Assembly (NCBI GenBank): GCA_017451525.1
Contig: JAFTOD010000005.1
Span: forward strand, 310,001-374,000
Origin: Paludibacteraceae bacterium
GTDB lineage: Bacteria; Bacteroidota; Bacteroidia; Bacteroidales; Paludibacteraceae
Length of the DNA stretch: 64,000 nucleotides
Direction of reading: 5' to 3'
Each line of letters opens with the position of its first letter. Position 1 is the first letter of the stretch. The notes beneath the pieces were generated by a model that was not told the DNA's origin, did no database searches, and was given only the letters and a program-made list of their open reading frames with translations. This document shows, piece after piece, positions 25,385 through 32,692 of the stretch. Made by a program: the position numbers and the translations under genes.

Positions 25385-27538
25385 ATGAATACAATGAACA
25401 ACAAAACCGAAAACCTACAGAAGTTCGCTATTAACCTTTGCGAACGTGCCCAACAGGGCAAACTCGACCCCGTGATTGGTCGTGACGACGAGATTCGTCG
25501 CGTGCTACAAATCCTCTCACGTCGTACAAAAAACAACCCTATCCTCATCGGCGAGCCTGGTGTGGGTAAGACCGCTATTGTGGAGGGCTTGGCGCATCGT
25601 ATCATTCGTGGCGATGTGCCTGAGAACCTCAAAAAGAAACAAATCTACTCCCTTGATATGGGTGCCCTTATCGCTGGTGCGAAATACCAAGGTGAGTTTG
25701 AAGAGCGCCTCAAAGGTGTCATCACGGAGGTGACTAGTGCGGCGGGCGAGATAATCCTTTTTATAGATGAGATACACACGCTCGTGGGCGCGGGTAAGAC
25801 CTCAGGCGCAATGGATGCCGCTAATATCCTCAAACCAGCTTTGGCACGAGGGGAGTTGCGTGCGGTGGGAGCGACCACTTTGGACGAGTATCAGAAGTAC
25901 TTTGAGACCGACAAAGCCCTTGAGCGCCGCTTCCAGATGGTGATGGTGGATGAGCCCGACGAGGCAGCTACTATCTCTATCCTGCGCGGACTGAAAGAAC
26001 GCTACGAGACCCACCACAAAGTGCGTATCAAGGATGATGCGCTGATTGCTGCGGTGACATTGTCCACGCGCTATATCACCGACCGTTTCTTGCCCGATAA
26101 GGCAATAGACTTGGTGGATGAGGCGGCAGCCAAACTGCGTTTGGAAGTGGACTCTAAGCCCGAAGAATTGGATAACCTCAACCGCCAAATTATGCAGTTG
26201 CAAATCGAGCGCGAGGCGATAAAGAAAGAGCACGACAAAGCTAAATTGGCTACTATTGAGGAGCAACTGAGCAAACTGCAAGCCGAGGCGAAAGAGATGA
26301 ACGCGCGTTGGGAGCAGGAGAAGGGCTATATGGCGACTATCCAAAACGAGAAAGCACATATCGAACAGATGAAACACGAAGCAGAGGTCGCTGAGCGCGA
26401 GGGCAACTACGGCAAGGTAGCGGAGATTCGCTATGGTCGTTTGCAGCAGGCAGAGGCGAACATCAAAGCCGCGCAAGAGGCACTACATGCGATGCAAGGC
26501 GAGAGTCTGATTAAGGAGGAGGTTGATGAGGACGATATTGCCGAAGTAGTGGCTCGTTGGACGGGCATCCCTGTAACGAAGATGATGCAATCCGAGCGAG
26601 ATAAACTCCTGCATTTGGAGGAGGAGCTGCACAAGCGTGTTGTGGGTCAAGACGAAGCTATTCAGGCAGTTAGCGATGCTATTCGTCGCAGTCGTGCGGG
26701 TTTGCAAGACCCTAAACGCCCTATCGGTTCGTTTATTTTCTTGGGCACGACGGGCGTGGGTAAGACGGAGTTGGCAAAAGCATTGGCGGAGTATCTCTTC
26801 GACGACGAGAATATGATGACGCGTATCGATATGTCGGAGTATCAGGAGAAGTTCGCTGCCACCCGATTGATTGGTGCGCCTCCAGGATATGTAGGCTATG
26901 ACGAGGGTGGACAATTGACCGAAGCTATCCGTCGCAAACCTTATAGCGTGGTGCTGTTTGACGAGATTGAGAAAGCGCATCCCGATGTGTTTAATGTGCT
27001 GTTGCAGGTGTTGGATGATGGTCGTTTGACCGACAACAAAGGTCGCACGGTGAACTTTAAGAATACGCTGATTATCTTCACCTCGAACCTCGGCAGTCAA
27101 CTCATCCGCGAGGCAATGGAACGCGAAGCCAATATCGCGGAGCCACTTTCGCGAAGCCAATTACGCGAAGCCACTACACAGCAAGTCATGGACTTGCTCC
27201 GCCAAACGATTCGCCCTGAGTTCTTGAACCGTATTGATGAGACGATTATGTTCACGCCGCTGAATGAGAGTCAGATCCGCGATATCGTCGGTTTGCAGAT
27301 TGAGGGTGTGCATAAGATGCTGATGCAGAGTGGTGTAGATTTGCGCATTACCGATGATGCGATCGATTATATCGCTCGTGAGGGTTATGATCCGCAGTTC
27401 GGTGCTCGCCCTGTGAAGCGTGCGTTGCAACGCTTGGTGCTCAACGAACTCAGCAAGGCCATCATCGCAGGTAAGGTGGACCACCAAAAGCCCGTGATTG
27501 TGGAGCTTCGCGATGGCAAATTGCATTTTAAGAACTGA
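25385..27538 (+). CDS. clpB: ClpB disaggregase without the N-terminal domain
   Basis: 717 residues versus about 860 for usual ClpB. The protein begins almost directly at the first AAA+ domain ([27 protein letters not shown]). Walker A1 GEPGVGKT (56-63), Walker [10 protein letters not shown], coiled-coil middle domain (about 265-370), Walker A2 [22 protein letters not shown], and C-terminal [12 protein letters not shown] are all present. With DnaK it pulls proteins out of aggregates. The substrate-binding N-domain (about 140 residues) is absent, and the 155 bases upstream hold only a terminator, so this is not an internal start of a longer gene. In E. coli a similar short form is made from an internal start. 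Residues about 580-598 are encoded by a 14-bp repeat array. Confidence 0.92.
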   Translation: MNTMNNKTENLQKFAINLCERAQQGKLDPVIGRDDEIRRVLQILSRRTKNNPILIGEPGVGKTAIVEGLAHRIIRGDVPENLKKKQIYSLDMGALIAGAKYQGEFEERLKGVITEVTSAAGEIILFIDEIHTLVGAGKTSGAMDAANILKPALARGELRAVGATTLDEYQKYFETDKALERRFQMVMVDEPDEAATISILRGLKERYETHHKVRIKDDALIAAVTLSTRYITDRFLPDKAIDLVDEAAAKLRLEVDSKPEELDNLNRQIMQLQIEREAIKKEHDKAKLATIEEQLSKLQAEAKEMNARWEQEKGYMATIQNEKAHIEQMKHEAEVAEREGNYGKVAEIRYGRLQQAEANIKAAQEALHAMQGESLIKEEVDEDDIAEVVARWTGIPVTKMMQSERDKLLHLEEELHKRVVGQDEAIQAVSDAIRRSRAGLQDPKRPIGSFIFLGTTGVGKTELAKALAEYLFDDENMMTRIDMSEYQEKFAATRLIGAPPGYVGYDEGGQLTEAIRRKPYSVVLFDEIEKAHPDVFNVLLQVLDDGRLTDNKGRTVNFKNTLIIFTSNLGSQLIREAMEREANIAEPLSRSQLREATTQQVMDLLRQTIRPEFLNRIDETIMFTPLNESQIRDIVGLQIEGVHKMLMQSGVDLRITDDAIDYIAREGYDPQFGARPVKRALQRLVLNELSKAIIAGKVDHQKPVIVELRDGKLHFKN
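27122..27177. repeat. 14-bp tandem array inside clpB
   Basis: Four 14-base units: CGCGAAGCCAATAT, CGCGGAGCCACTTT, CGCGAAGCCAATTA, CGCGAAGCCACTAC. They encode an insert between [13 protein letters not shown] and the FLNRIDE segment of the second AAA+ domain. The core CGCGAAGCCAA also occurs at about 35867. Confidence 0.8.
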
Positions 27539-27618
27539 GTGTAAATTTATTTGTACCAGTGTATGTTCTGTAGATAGGGCTTTTTCACCTCTTTTAACAC
27601 TTTCGTAAATTACTAATG

Positions 27619-27658
27619 CGCCTCTGAACGAACTGTCGTCAGAGGCGTGTTTTTTTTT
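27619..27658 (+). terminator. Intrinsic terminator of clpB
   Basis: A 9-bp stem (27619-27627 with 27639-27647), an 11-base loop, and nine T. It opens an 880-base stretch without a convincing gene (27539-28418) that holds an 11-bp array, a dispersed repeat, an inverted repeat, a promoter and two candidate RNAs. Confidence 0.85.
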
Positions 27659-27685
27659 GCGTTATTTTATATTTCCCTTGTCAAT

Positions 27686-27729
27686 TACGTAGGATATACG
27701 TAACATATACGTAAGATATACGTAGGATA
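27686..27729. repeat. 11-bp tandem array, TACGTAGGATA family (copy 2)
   Basis: Four units: TACGTAGGATA, TACGTAACATA, TACGTAAGATA, TACGTAGGATA. It differs from the array at 3582-3625 by one base and, as there, follows a terminator by a short distance. Confidence 0.9.
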
Positions 27730-27781
27730 ATCGGGCTACTAACCTAAGAAGGACCTATCTTCCTCCTGCCTGCTATTTTCC

Positions 27782-27851
27782 GCTTTCTTTCTCGAAACCA
27801 CCTCGTTACCACTTCGAAACCACTCCATTGCCATCCAGTACTTTCCCCGTA
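27782..27851 (-). repeat. Dispersed repeat, copy 2 (inverted)
   Basis: The reverse complement matches 12600-12672 from TACGGGGAAAGTA to GAGAAAGAAAGC, with a small indel in the middle. Confidence 0.7.
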
Positions 27852-27896
27852 CCCAGCTACCTGTCCTCCGCTCAACTCCCTAATATCCGCCACCTG

Positions 27897-27930
27897 TTTT
27901 TTGCTCGGCGATAACCCGCCGAGTAAAAAA
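27897..27930. repeat. Inverted repeat with T/A flanks
   Basis: CTCGGCG (27904-27910) pairs with CGCCGAG (27917-27923), extended by TTTTTT on the left and AAAAAA on the right. It lies just before the promoter at 27952. No T tract follows the stem on either strand, so it is not a standard terminator. Confidence 0.6.
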
Positions 27931-27951
27931 TCACAAGAAAATGCGATTTTT

Positions 27952-27983
27952 CTTGCAAATCCGCAAATTTTGTTGTACCTTTG
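27952..27983 (+). promoter_or_regulatory. Bacteroidota promoter not followed by an obvious gene
   Basis: CTTGCA at 27952, and TACCTTTG at 27976-27983, 20 bases between cores. The next gene starts 435 bases later, so this promoter probably drives a non-coding RNA or a very long leader. Confidence 0.7.
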
Positions 27984-27987
27984 CACC

Positions 27988-28077
27988 CGAAAGCTCAACG
28001 CCGGTGTATAGAGGGTGGGAGATGTCTCCTCTCGGAAAGCCAACTCGTTTGCCCAAACACCCCAGTCGTGGCTTTCA
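27988..28077 (+). ncRNA. Candidate structured RNA 1
   Basis: Beginning about 5 bases after the -7 box, the sequence can fold: GAAAGC (27989-27994) with GCTTTC (28071-28076), GGTGT (28003-28007) with ACACC (28057-28061), and an inner hairpin GGGAGA-TG-TCTCCT (about 28017-28030). A further GTTTGCCCAAAC hairpin lies in between. I do not recognise an Rfam family; it lacks the signatures of tmRNA, RNase P RNA and SRP RNA that I know. Confidence 0.4.
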
Positions 28078-28254
28078 AGACATATTAAAAAGGCGTTTAT
28101 TAGCGCTCTGTTCTGACTTGTAGAAACTTCGCAACTTTCAATAGGTATTCGGAACTTAGCAACGATAGATGCCCTACGGGATATAGATTGTCCCTCCTAT
28201 GCTTGTTTTGGTACATATTTTGCGTATATGTGTATGCGCACACGCGTACCTTAA

Positions 28255-28372
28255 CTATGTAGCACGGAGAATATTTATATTCGGCGTGGGCTTCGCGTTG
28301 TCGTTTCAATACCTAAGGCAATGCGAAGGCCCCTACAAGCGGAACGGCAGTAGTGCAGTCCCGCTTTTTTTG
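28255..28372 (+). ncRNA. Candidate structured RNA 2 ending in a terminator
   Basis: GTAG (28259-28262) pairs with CTAC (28333-28336), enclosing two hairpins. The first is CACG-GA-GAATAT-TT-ATATTC-GG-CGTG (28263-28288). The second pairs 28288-28300 with 28319-28331, 13 positions with one mismatch and one wobble. Then AAGCGG (28337-28342) pairs with CCGCTT (28361-28366), followed by a T run: an intrinsic terminator. A weak promoter may lie at 28219-28254 (spacing too long). It could be an independent RNA, or the end of one transcript from 27990. Confidence 0.45.
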
Positions 28373-28418
28373 TGTGTATTGGTGTTATAAACAATCTTAT
28401 TATTTAACATAAAACTAA

Positions 28419-28910
28419 ATGCTTATGCAAAAACTTACCATTTATTTAGCAGTATTGCTATTTTGCGTGTCGATGGGAGTGTCGGCACAGCAGCCAGAGG
28501 CAATGAATGTGCACAAAACAACTGGTGAAGTTACATCTACTTCATTGGTAAGCATTGAGCACATTACATTTGCGGATGATGTCTTGGTATTAACGACTTC
28601 CGAAGGCACGTTCAATCTTCCATTAGAAATGGTGGATTATATTGCTTTTGGAGAAAAAAGTGTTTCTACAAATGTTGAAAATGTAGATGCTACTGCACTT
28701 CGTATTTCATTAGTGGATAACACTATTGCTGTAGAAAGCGACTATGCCATCAATGCATTATATTTGGTGGATATGACAGGCAAAATGCTTGAGAGTCAAA
28801 AATTATCTGCGGTTACAGAAGCAAACGTTGTGTTGCCTAATTCGGGAGTATATGTTTTGTTTTTGGAAACCAGTCAAGGGTATGTTGCACACAAAATTAT
28901 TATGAATTAA
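28419..28910 (+). CDS. Small secreted protein with C-terminal sorting-like domain
   Basis: 163 residues (161 if the second ATG at 28425 is used). Signal peptide QKLTIYLAVLLFCVSMGVSA. A short segment (SIEHITFADDVLVLTTSEG... to VDYIAF) resembles the N-terminal region that follows signal peptides in many Bacteroidota secreted proteins and is also seen in the next gene (SLIDSIKFVLEE). The last about 75 residues, LYLVDMTGKMLES...GVYVLFLETSQGYVAHKIIMN, look like a type A C-terminal secretion (T9SS) signal domain. The DGR target gene starts 12 bases downstream, so the two are probably one operon. Its role in the DGR is unknown; it may be a partner of the variable protein. Confidence 0.7.
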   Translation: MLMQKLTIYLAVLLFCVSMGVSAQQPEAMNVHKTTGEVTSTSLVSIEHITFADDVLVLTTSEGTFNLPLEMVDYIAFGEKSVSTNVENVDATALRISLVDNTIAVESDYAINALYLVDMTGKMLESQKLSAVTEANVVLPNSGVYVLFLETSQGYVAHKIIMN

Positions 28911-28922
28911 AAATATTGCATT

Positions 28923-30806
28923 ATGAAAAAGATTTTACTTTCTGTATTGTCGTTGTTCGTGACAATAACAATGTTTGCGCAAAGCGAAGCAGTTCGCAAA
29001 ATGCGTTTGATTTATGATGGCGAGGTAGTATATTCTCGCGCAATAAGTTTGATAGATAGTATCAAATTTGTTTTGGAAGAAACTGAAGATGATGTCATAG
29101 GTGGTGGCGAAGTAGATAGCACTAAACAATTGTATGTTGGTGTAGTAGCGTTCAACCAATCCGTTCGCCAAATGCCTATCACCAGTGATGTGGAAGCTGT
29201 AAAAGCATTTATTAACGAGCAAACAAATGATAAGGATTTTACTTCATTTGCTTATTCTGTATCCAAAGGCAATCAAATGTTTGATGCAGAAACGTTGCCA
29301 ACCTTTGATAAAATATTTATGCTCAACTTCTCAGATGGAACAGACAACTACTCGAATATGAAATGGGGTGAAGAAGGGCGCATGGTTGCTCAACGCAATG
29401 TGTACGATACTGCTCAATACGATTTGCAGCAACGTGTAGGGTTAAACTCTTATGCTTTGGGCTTTGGTAATGATGTAGGTTTTGGAACAAATATGAAAAA
29501 AGTAGTGATGGGTTCGGGTAGTTATTTTAATGTGACTTCCGCCAACGAACTGCAATCTACTTTCAACGAGATAGCACAATCCATGCTTGCTTCTTCCAAG
29601 AATGTGTTGCTAAAAACCAACCCGGGTTATTATATAGGTGGCGAATGTAAGTATTTCCGTTTTACTTTTACTGCTGAAGGAGGTTATACAGATACAATCT
29701 ATGCACAAATGGATGGTTATCCAGCAATTGGCTATACTTTATCCATCAGTAAAGTAGCAAAGAATTATGCTTATTTTGATGCCCCAGCCAAAGGAATTGT
29801 AGATGATGAAACAGGCAAGGTACAAATCCCATTGAATAATCTGAAGTTTGTAAAGGATGGCGAAGAGTTGCAGTATAAGTTTGCAATAGAAGTGTCATTC
29901 GATGGGGAGTTGTATTATGAAGATGTAGAGGAAGCTTCTACAGCAGAAGAGATTGATAAGCGCATAGCGGTAGTATTAGTACTTGACTGCTCAAGTTCAA
30001 TGGGTGATGCTTTTGCACCAATGAAGGCAGCAGCGGTGAACTTTATCGAAACGATGGAGAAAATGGAAGTGGATGATTCAGAGCCCAATATCCCAGACCC
30101 AAATACAGGTGGTACTCAAACCTTCACAGTAAATGGAGTATCGTTTACTATGGTTGGTGTCGAAGGTGGCACTTTTACGATGGGTGCAACATCGGAACAG
30201 GGGACGAGTGACCCTTATGATGATGAATATCCTACTCACTCTGTGACATTATCTAATTTTTCTATTGGCGAAACGGAAGTAACACAAGAGTTGTGGCAAG
30301 CGGTGATGGGTAGCAACCCAAGTAATTTCTCGGGTACGAATTTACCAGTGGAAAAGGTTAGTTGGAACGACTGCCAAACATTTATCACGAAACTCAATCA
30401 ATTGACGGGTAAGCAGTTCCGTTTGCCTACCGAGGCGGAGTGGGAGTATGCTGCTCGCGGTGGCAATAAGAGTAAGGGGTATAAATATGCAGGTAGCAAC
30501 ACGTTGAGCGATGTGGCTTGGTATGGAGATAATAGCAGCAGTAAGACACACCCAGTGAAACAAAAACAAGCGAACGAATTGGGTATTTATGATATGAGTG
30601 GTAATGTATATGAGTGGTGCCAAGATTGGTTTGGTGACTACAGTAGCAGTGCGCAGACCAATCCTATGGGTCCTGCAAGTGGCTCTGGCCGCGTGAACCG
30701 TGGTGGCTGCTGGACCAGCCTCGCCTGGCGCTGCCGCGTGTCGCTTCGGCACGACGGCACGCCTACGCTCACCTACTACCACCTCGGCTTACGCCTTGTC
30801 CTATAG
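28923..30806 (+). CDS. DGR target: secreted protein with VWA-like segments and variable FGE-sulfatase domain
   Basis: 627 residues. Signal peptide about 1-20. Residues 68-220 look like the back half of a von Willebrand A domain (YVGVVAFNQSV, DFTSFAYSV, FMLNFSDGTDNYS). Residues 346-385 look like its front half (AVVLVLDCSSSMG, MIDAS Asp355-x-Ser-x-Ser359), so the parts are in swapped order. From about 400 to the end is an FGE-sulfatase (SUMF1) domain: GGTFTMGATSE, FRLPTEAEWEYAARGG, LGIYDMSGNVYEWCQDW, ending LGLRLVL. This fold is related to C-type lectins and is a known DGR display scaffold. The last 41 codons are the variable repeat. The protein is exported and probably binds ligands at the cell surface, with binding residues changed by the retroelement; the ligand is unknown. 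Confidence 0.93.
   Translation: MKKILLSVLSLFVTITMFAQSEAVRKMRLIYDGEVVYSRAISLIDSIKFVLEETEDDVIGGGEVDSTKQLYVGVVAFNQSVRQMPITSDVEAVKAFINEQTNDKDFTSFAYSVSKGNQMFDAETLPTFDKIFMLNFSDGTDNYSNMKWGEEGRMVAQRNVYDTAQYDLQQRVGLNSYALGFGNDVGFGTNMKKVVMGSGSYFNVTSANELQSTFNEIAQSMLASSKNVLLKTNPGYYIGGECKYFRFTFTAEGGYTDTIYAQMDGYPAIGYTLSISKVAKNYAYFDAPAKGIVDDETGKVQIPLNNLKFVKDGEELQYKFAIEVSFDGELYYEDVEEASTAEEIDKRIAVVLVLDCSSSMGDAFAPMKAAAVNFIETMEKMEVDDSEPNIPDPNTGGTQTFTVNGVSFTMVGVEGGTFTMGATSEQGTSDPYDDEYPTHSVTLSNFSIGETEVTQELWQAVMGSNPSNFSGTNLPVEKVSWNDCQTFITKLNQLTGKQFRLPTEAEWEYAARGGNKSKGYKYAGSNTLSDVAWYGDNSSSKTHPVKQKQANELGIYDMSGNVYEWCQDWFGDYSSSAQTNPMGPASGSGRVNRGGCWTSLAWRCRVSLRHDGTPTLTYYHLGLRLVL
30681..30806 (+). repeat. DGR variable repeat (VR)
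   Basis: 126 bases, codons 587-627 plus stop, aligned without gaps to the template repeat 32399-32524. There are 22 differences, all where the template has A: to C at 30715, 30720, 30725, 30729, 30744, 30750, 30768, 30780; to G at 30687, 30688, 30718, 30730, 30753, 30756, 30757; to T at 30708, 30721, 30726, 30745, 30769, 30774, 30777. Residues changed: 589, 596, 598-600, 602, 603, 608, 610-612, 616, 618-620. The last 26 bases (30781-30806) are identical and would include the initiation of mutagenic homology. Confidence 0.97.
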
Positions 30807-30833
30807 TTCATCTCAAAAGTTCTGAGCAAAAAG

Positions 30834-30906
30834 TACTCGCCCTTTCTAAAAGCGTGCAAGTAGGGTGCGGGACGCACCAAACGGCACGCAGAAGAAAGGG
30901 CGAGTA
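30834..30906. other. Nested three-helix inverted repeat downstream of the VR
   Basis: A 14-bp perfect outer stem (30834-30847 with 30893-30906), a 6-bp middle stem (30852-30857 with 30884-30889), and a 6-bp inner stem (30864-30869 with 30873-30878, loop GGA). It starts 28 bases after the VR stop codon. Known DGRs carry hairpin/cruciform structures just after the VR that help target recognition; it could also act as the mRNA terminator. Confidence 0.8.
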
Positions 30907-30922
30907 AAAATAAGTGATAATC

Positions 30923-31396
30923 ATGCAAATACGTGTATTTACCATACCTGCATTAGCAGGACAAGAGATGCAAGAAGAAATGAATAAGTTCCTTCGTGGT
31001 CATCGCGTGATGGAAGTAAAGCAGCAATATGATGCAGAACGAGGGTATTGGACTTTTGCGGTAAATTATATTGAGGGTTCTACTCCTAACAATAATGCTC
31101 CTGCTATTCGTCCTGAGAAAGTGGATTATAAGACGGTTCTCTCGCCCGAATCTTTTGATGTTTTTACCAAATTACGTGATGCTCGTAAACAAATCGCCAA
31201 GGACGAGAGTGTACCTGCATATGCAATATTTACGGACAAAGAGTTAGCAGATATTGCTCAATTGAGCGAACTTTCGCCTGCTGCTATGCTCAAGATAGAA
31301 GGCATTAATCACGGACGTGTAGATAAATATGGCGAGCGTATGTTACATAGAATTATTGCTCAAGTACAACCAACAGAAGCGGAAAACCTATTCTAA
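30923..31396 (+). CDS. DGR accessory protein with HRDC domain
   Basis: 157 residues from ATG 30923 (GTG at 30914 is an alternative). N-terminal part (QIRVFTIPALAGQEMQEEM, then RVMEVKQQYD) is a small domain seen as a general partner of HRDC in DGRs, as far as I recall. Residues about 77-147 are an HRDC (helicase and RNase D C-terminal) nucleic-acid-binding domain: LRDARKQIAKDESVPAYAIF, ELADIAQL, MLKIEGINHGRVDKYG. It occupies the place that avd has in the Bordetella phage DGR, and HRDC accessory genes are a described alternative. Its stop overlaps the reverse transcriptase start by one base (TAATG), so expression is probably coupled. The likely job is RNA/cDNA binding with the reverse transcriptase. 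Confidence 0.88.
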   Translation: MQIRVFTIPALAGQEMQEEMNKFLRGHRVMEVKQQYDAERGYWTFAVNYIEGSTPNNNAPAIRPEKVDYKTVLSPESFDVFTKLRDARKQIAKDESVPAYAIFTDKELADIAQLSELSPAAMLKIEGINHGRVDKYGERMLHRIIAQVQPTEAENLF

Positions 31397-32385
31397 TGAA
31401 GCGGCGTGGGTATGTGATAGAAGAGGTCTGCGAGATGGATAATCTGCGCTTGGCATATTGGAAAGCCAAACGGGGAAAGAGTGCGAAGCAGGAGGTAGTA
31501 CGCTATACCCAAGATTTGCAAGCACATTTATTAGAACTGCGGGAATTGTTATCGCAAGGAAAGATGCCTCCAATCGACTATCATTATTTTACAGTCTTTG
31601 ACCCTAAGAAACGTCAAATATGTGCTACAGTTTTTCATCAGCGCGTGCTTCAACATGCACTGATGAATGTGTGTCATGCAGACTTCGAACGCTACCAAAC
31701 CAATGATAGTTATGCCAGTCGTTTAGGAAGAGGTACGTATGCTGCATTAGAGAAAGCCATTGCCAACCAAAAACGATACCGCTATTGTTTGAAATTGGAT
31801 GTACGCAAGTACTTTGATTCAATACGGCATGATGTGTTAAAAACACTGCTCCTTCGGCTGTACAAGGATGTTCGATTGATAAAGATTTTTGAGCAGATTA
31901 TTGATAGTTATTCGGTCTGTGAGGGTAAGGGATTGCCTATCGGCAATTTGACCAGTCAGTATTTTGCCAATCACTATTTGGCGGTGGCAGACCATTATGT
32001 ACGTGAGCAGTTGCATGTGAAAGCATATGTGCGCTATATGGATGATATGCTGCTGTGGGATAATGATAAACAAACTCTCAAACAAATCGGAAAAGCGATG
32101 CAGCAGTTTATAAAAGTAGAGTTAGGGTTGCAACTGAAAGTATTTTCTCTCACTTCAACCGAGCAAATGTGTACATTCTTAGGGTATCGTATATCACGAA
32201 CTCGCCAATGTCTATCGCCTCGTAGTATTGCTCGTTATGAACAGAAAGTGCGTGATTTATATTGGCAATATAACCAAAATATGCTCACACAGGAAGATAT
32301 GAATAGCCATTTATTGCCATTGGTGGGGTTTACGATGCATGTGGCATCAGGATTTCAGCGTGCAAATGTGATGGTACGATTATAG
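31396..32385 (+). CDS. DGR reverse transcriptase
   Basis: 329 residues, a bare RT with no maturase, endonuclease or RNase H domain. Catalytic aspartates: Asp135 in KLDVRKYFDSI and Asp216-Asp217 in YVRYMDDMLLW. Motif 4 is IGNLTSQ (182-188), with SQ rather than the SP of group II intron RTs, which is diagnostic for DGRs. The C-terminal thumb contains CTFLGYRISRT. It copies the template-repeat RNA with errors at adenines, and the cDNA replaces the VR of the target gene. It is co-translated with the HRDC gene upstream, and the template repeat starts 14 bases after its stop codon. Confidence 0.96.
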   Translation: MKRRGYVIEEVCEMDNLRLAYWKAKRGKSAKQEVVRYTQDLQAHLLELRELLSQGKMPPIDYHYFTVFDPKKRQICATVFHQRVLQHALMNVCHADFERYQTNDSYASRLGRGTYAALEKAIANQKRYRYCLKLDVRKYFDSIRHDVLKTLLLRLYKDVRLIKIFEQIIDSYSVCEGKGLPIGNLTSQYFANHYLAVADHYVREQLHVKAYVRYMDDMLLWDNDKQTLKQIGKAMQQFIKVELGLQLKVFSLTSTEQMCTFLGYRISRTRQCLSPRSIARYEQKVRDLYWQYNQNMLTQEDMNSHLLPLVGFTMHVASGFQRANVMVRL

Positions 32386-32398
32386 GTAATCCATGGTA

Positions 32399-32524
32399 GG
32401 CTCTAACCGCGTGAACCGTGGTGGCAGCTGGAACAACAACGCAAGGAACTGCCGCGTGTCGAATCGGAACAACAACACGCCTACGAACACCAACAACAAC
32501 CTCGGCTTACGCCTTGTCCTATAG
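32399..32524 (+). repeat. DGR template repeat (TR)
   Basis: 126 bases, ungapped match to the VR. It has 37 adenines, largely in AAC triplets that, in the VR frame, are 13 AAC and one AAT codons. This AAY design gives wide residue choice at positions 1 and 2 while stop codons cannot arise. 22 adenines differ in the VR; no C, G or T differs. The 3' end is identical to the VR, and the first bases beyond differ (C versus T at 32525/30807). Confidence 0.97.
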
Positions 32525-32692
32525 CTCAGAGCAGATAGTGGATGCTATCATGAGATGAACACATGGACATACCTGATTGGTGGTTTGTAACTGTTGGGAG
32601 TTGCAAATAGAATCAACAAATAACATGTCGTGCACATGTATAACCTTCGCCTCAAGTAGTTATTTGTATAGTTGAACGATGCGAATGGTAAT
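32525..32692 (+). ncRNA. Probable 3' part of the DGR template RNA (spacer)
   Basis: Directly after the TR a hairpin forms: CTCA (32525-32528) with TGAG (32551-32554), and GATAG (32534-32538) with CTATC (32545-32549). A second self-complementary element ACATG...CATGT lies at 32623-32639. In the Bordetella phage DGR the RNA downstream of the TR is needed to prime cDNA synthesis. No open frame is present before lpxD. Confidence 0.55.

Noticed and set aside
27941-28123. 60-residue open frame after clpB
   Set aside because: It overlaps the promoter and the foldable region and has no recognisable protein feature.
27988-28372. tmRNA, RNase P RNA or SRP RNA
   Set aside because: The length would fit the first two, but the conserved cores (for example GAGGAAAGTCC of RNase P RNA and the tRNA-like ends of tmRNA) are absent.
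31396-32385. Reverse transcriptase as a group II intron or retron
   Set aside because: Motif 4 has SQ (IGNLTSQ), there is no maturase or endonuclease domain, and no intron ends; the adjacent TR/VR pair explains it as a DGR.
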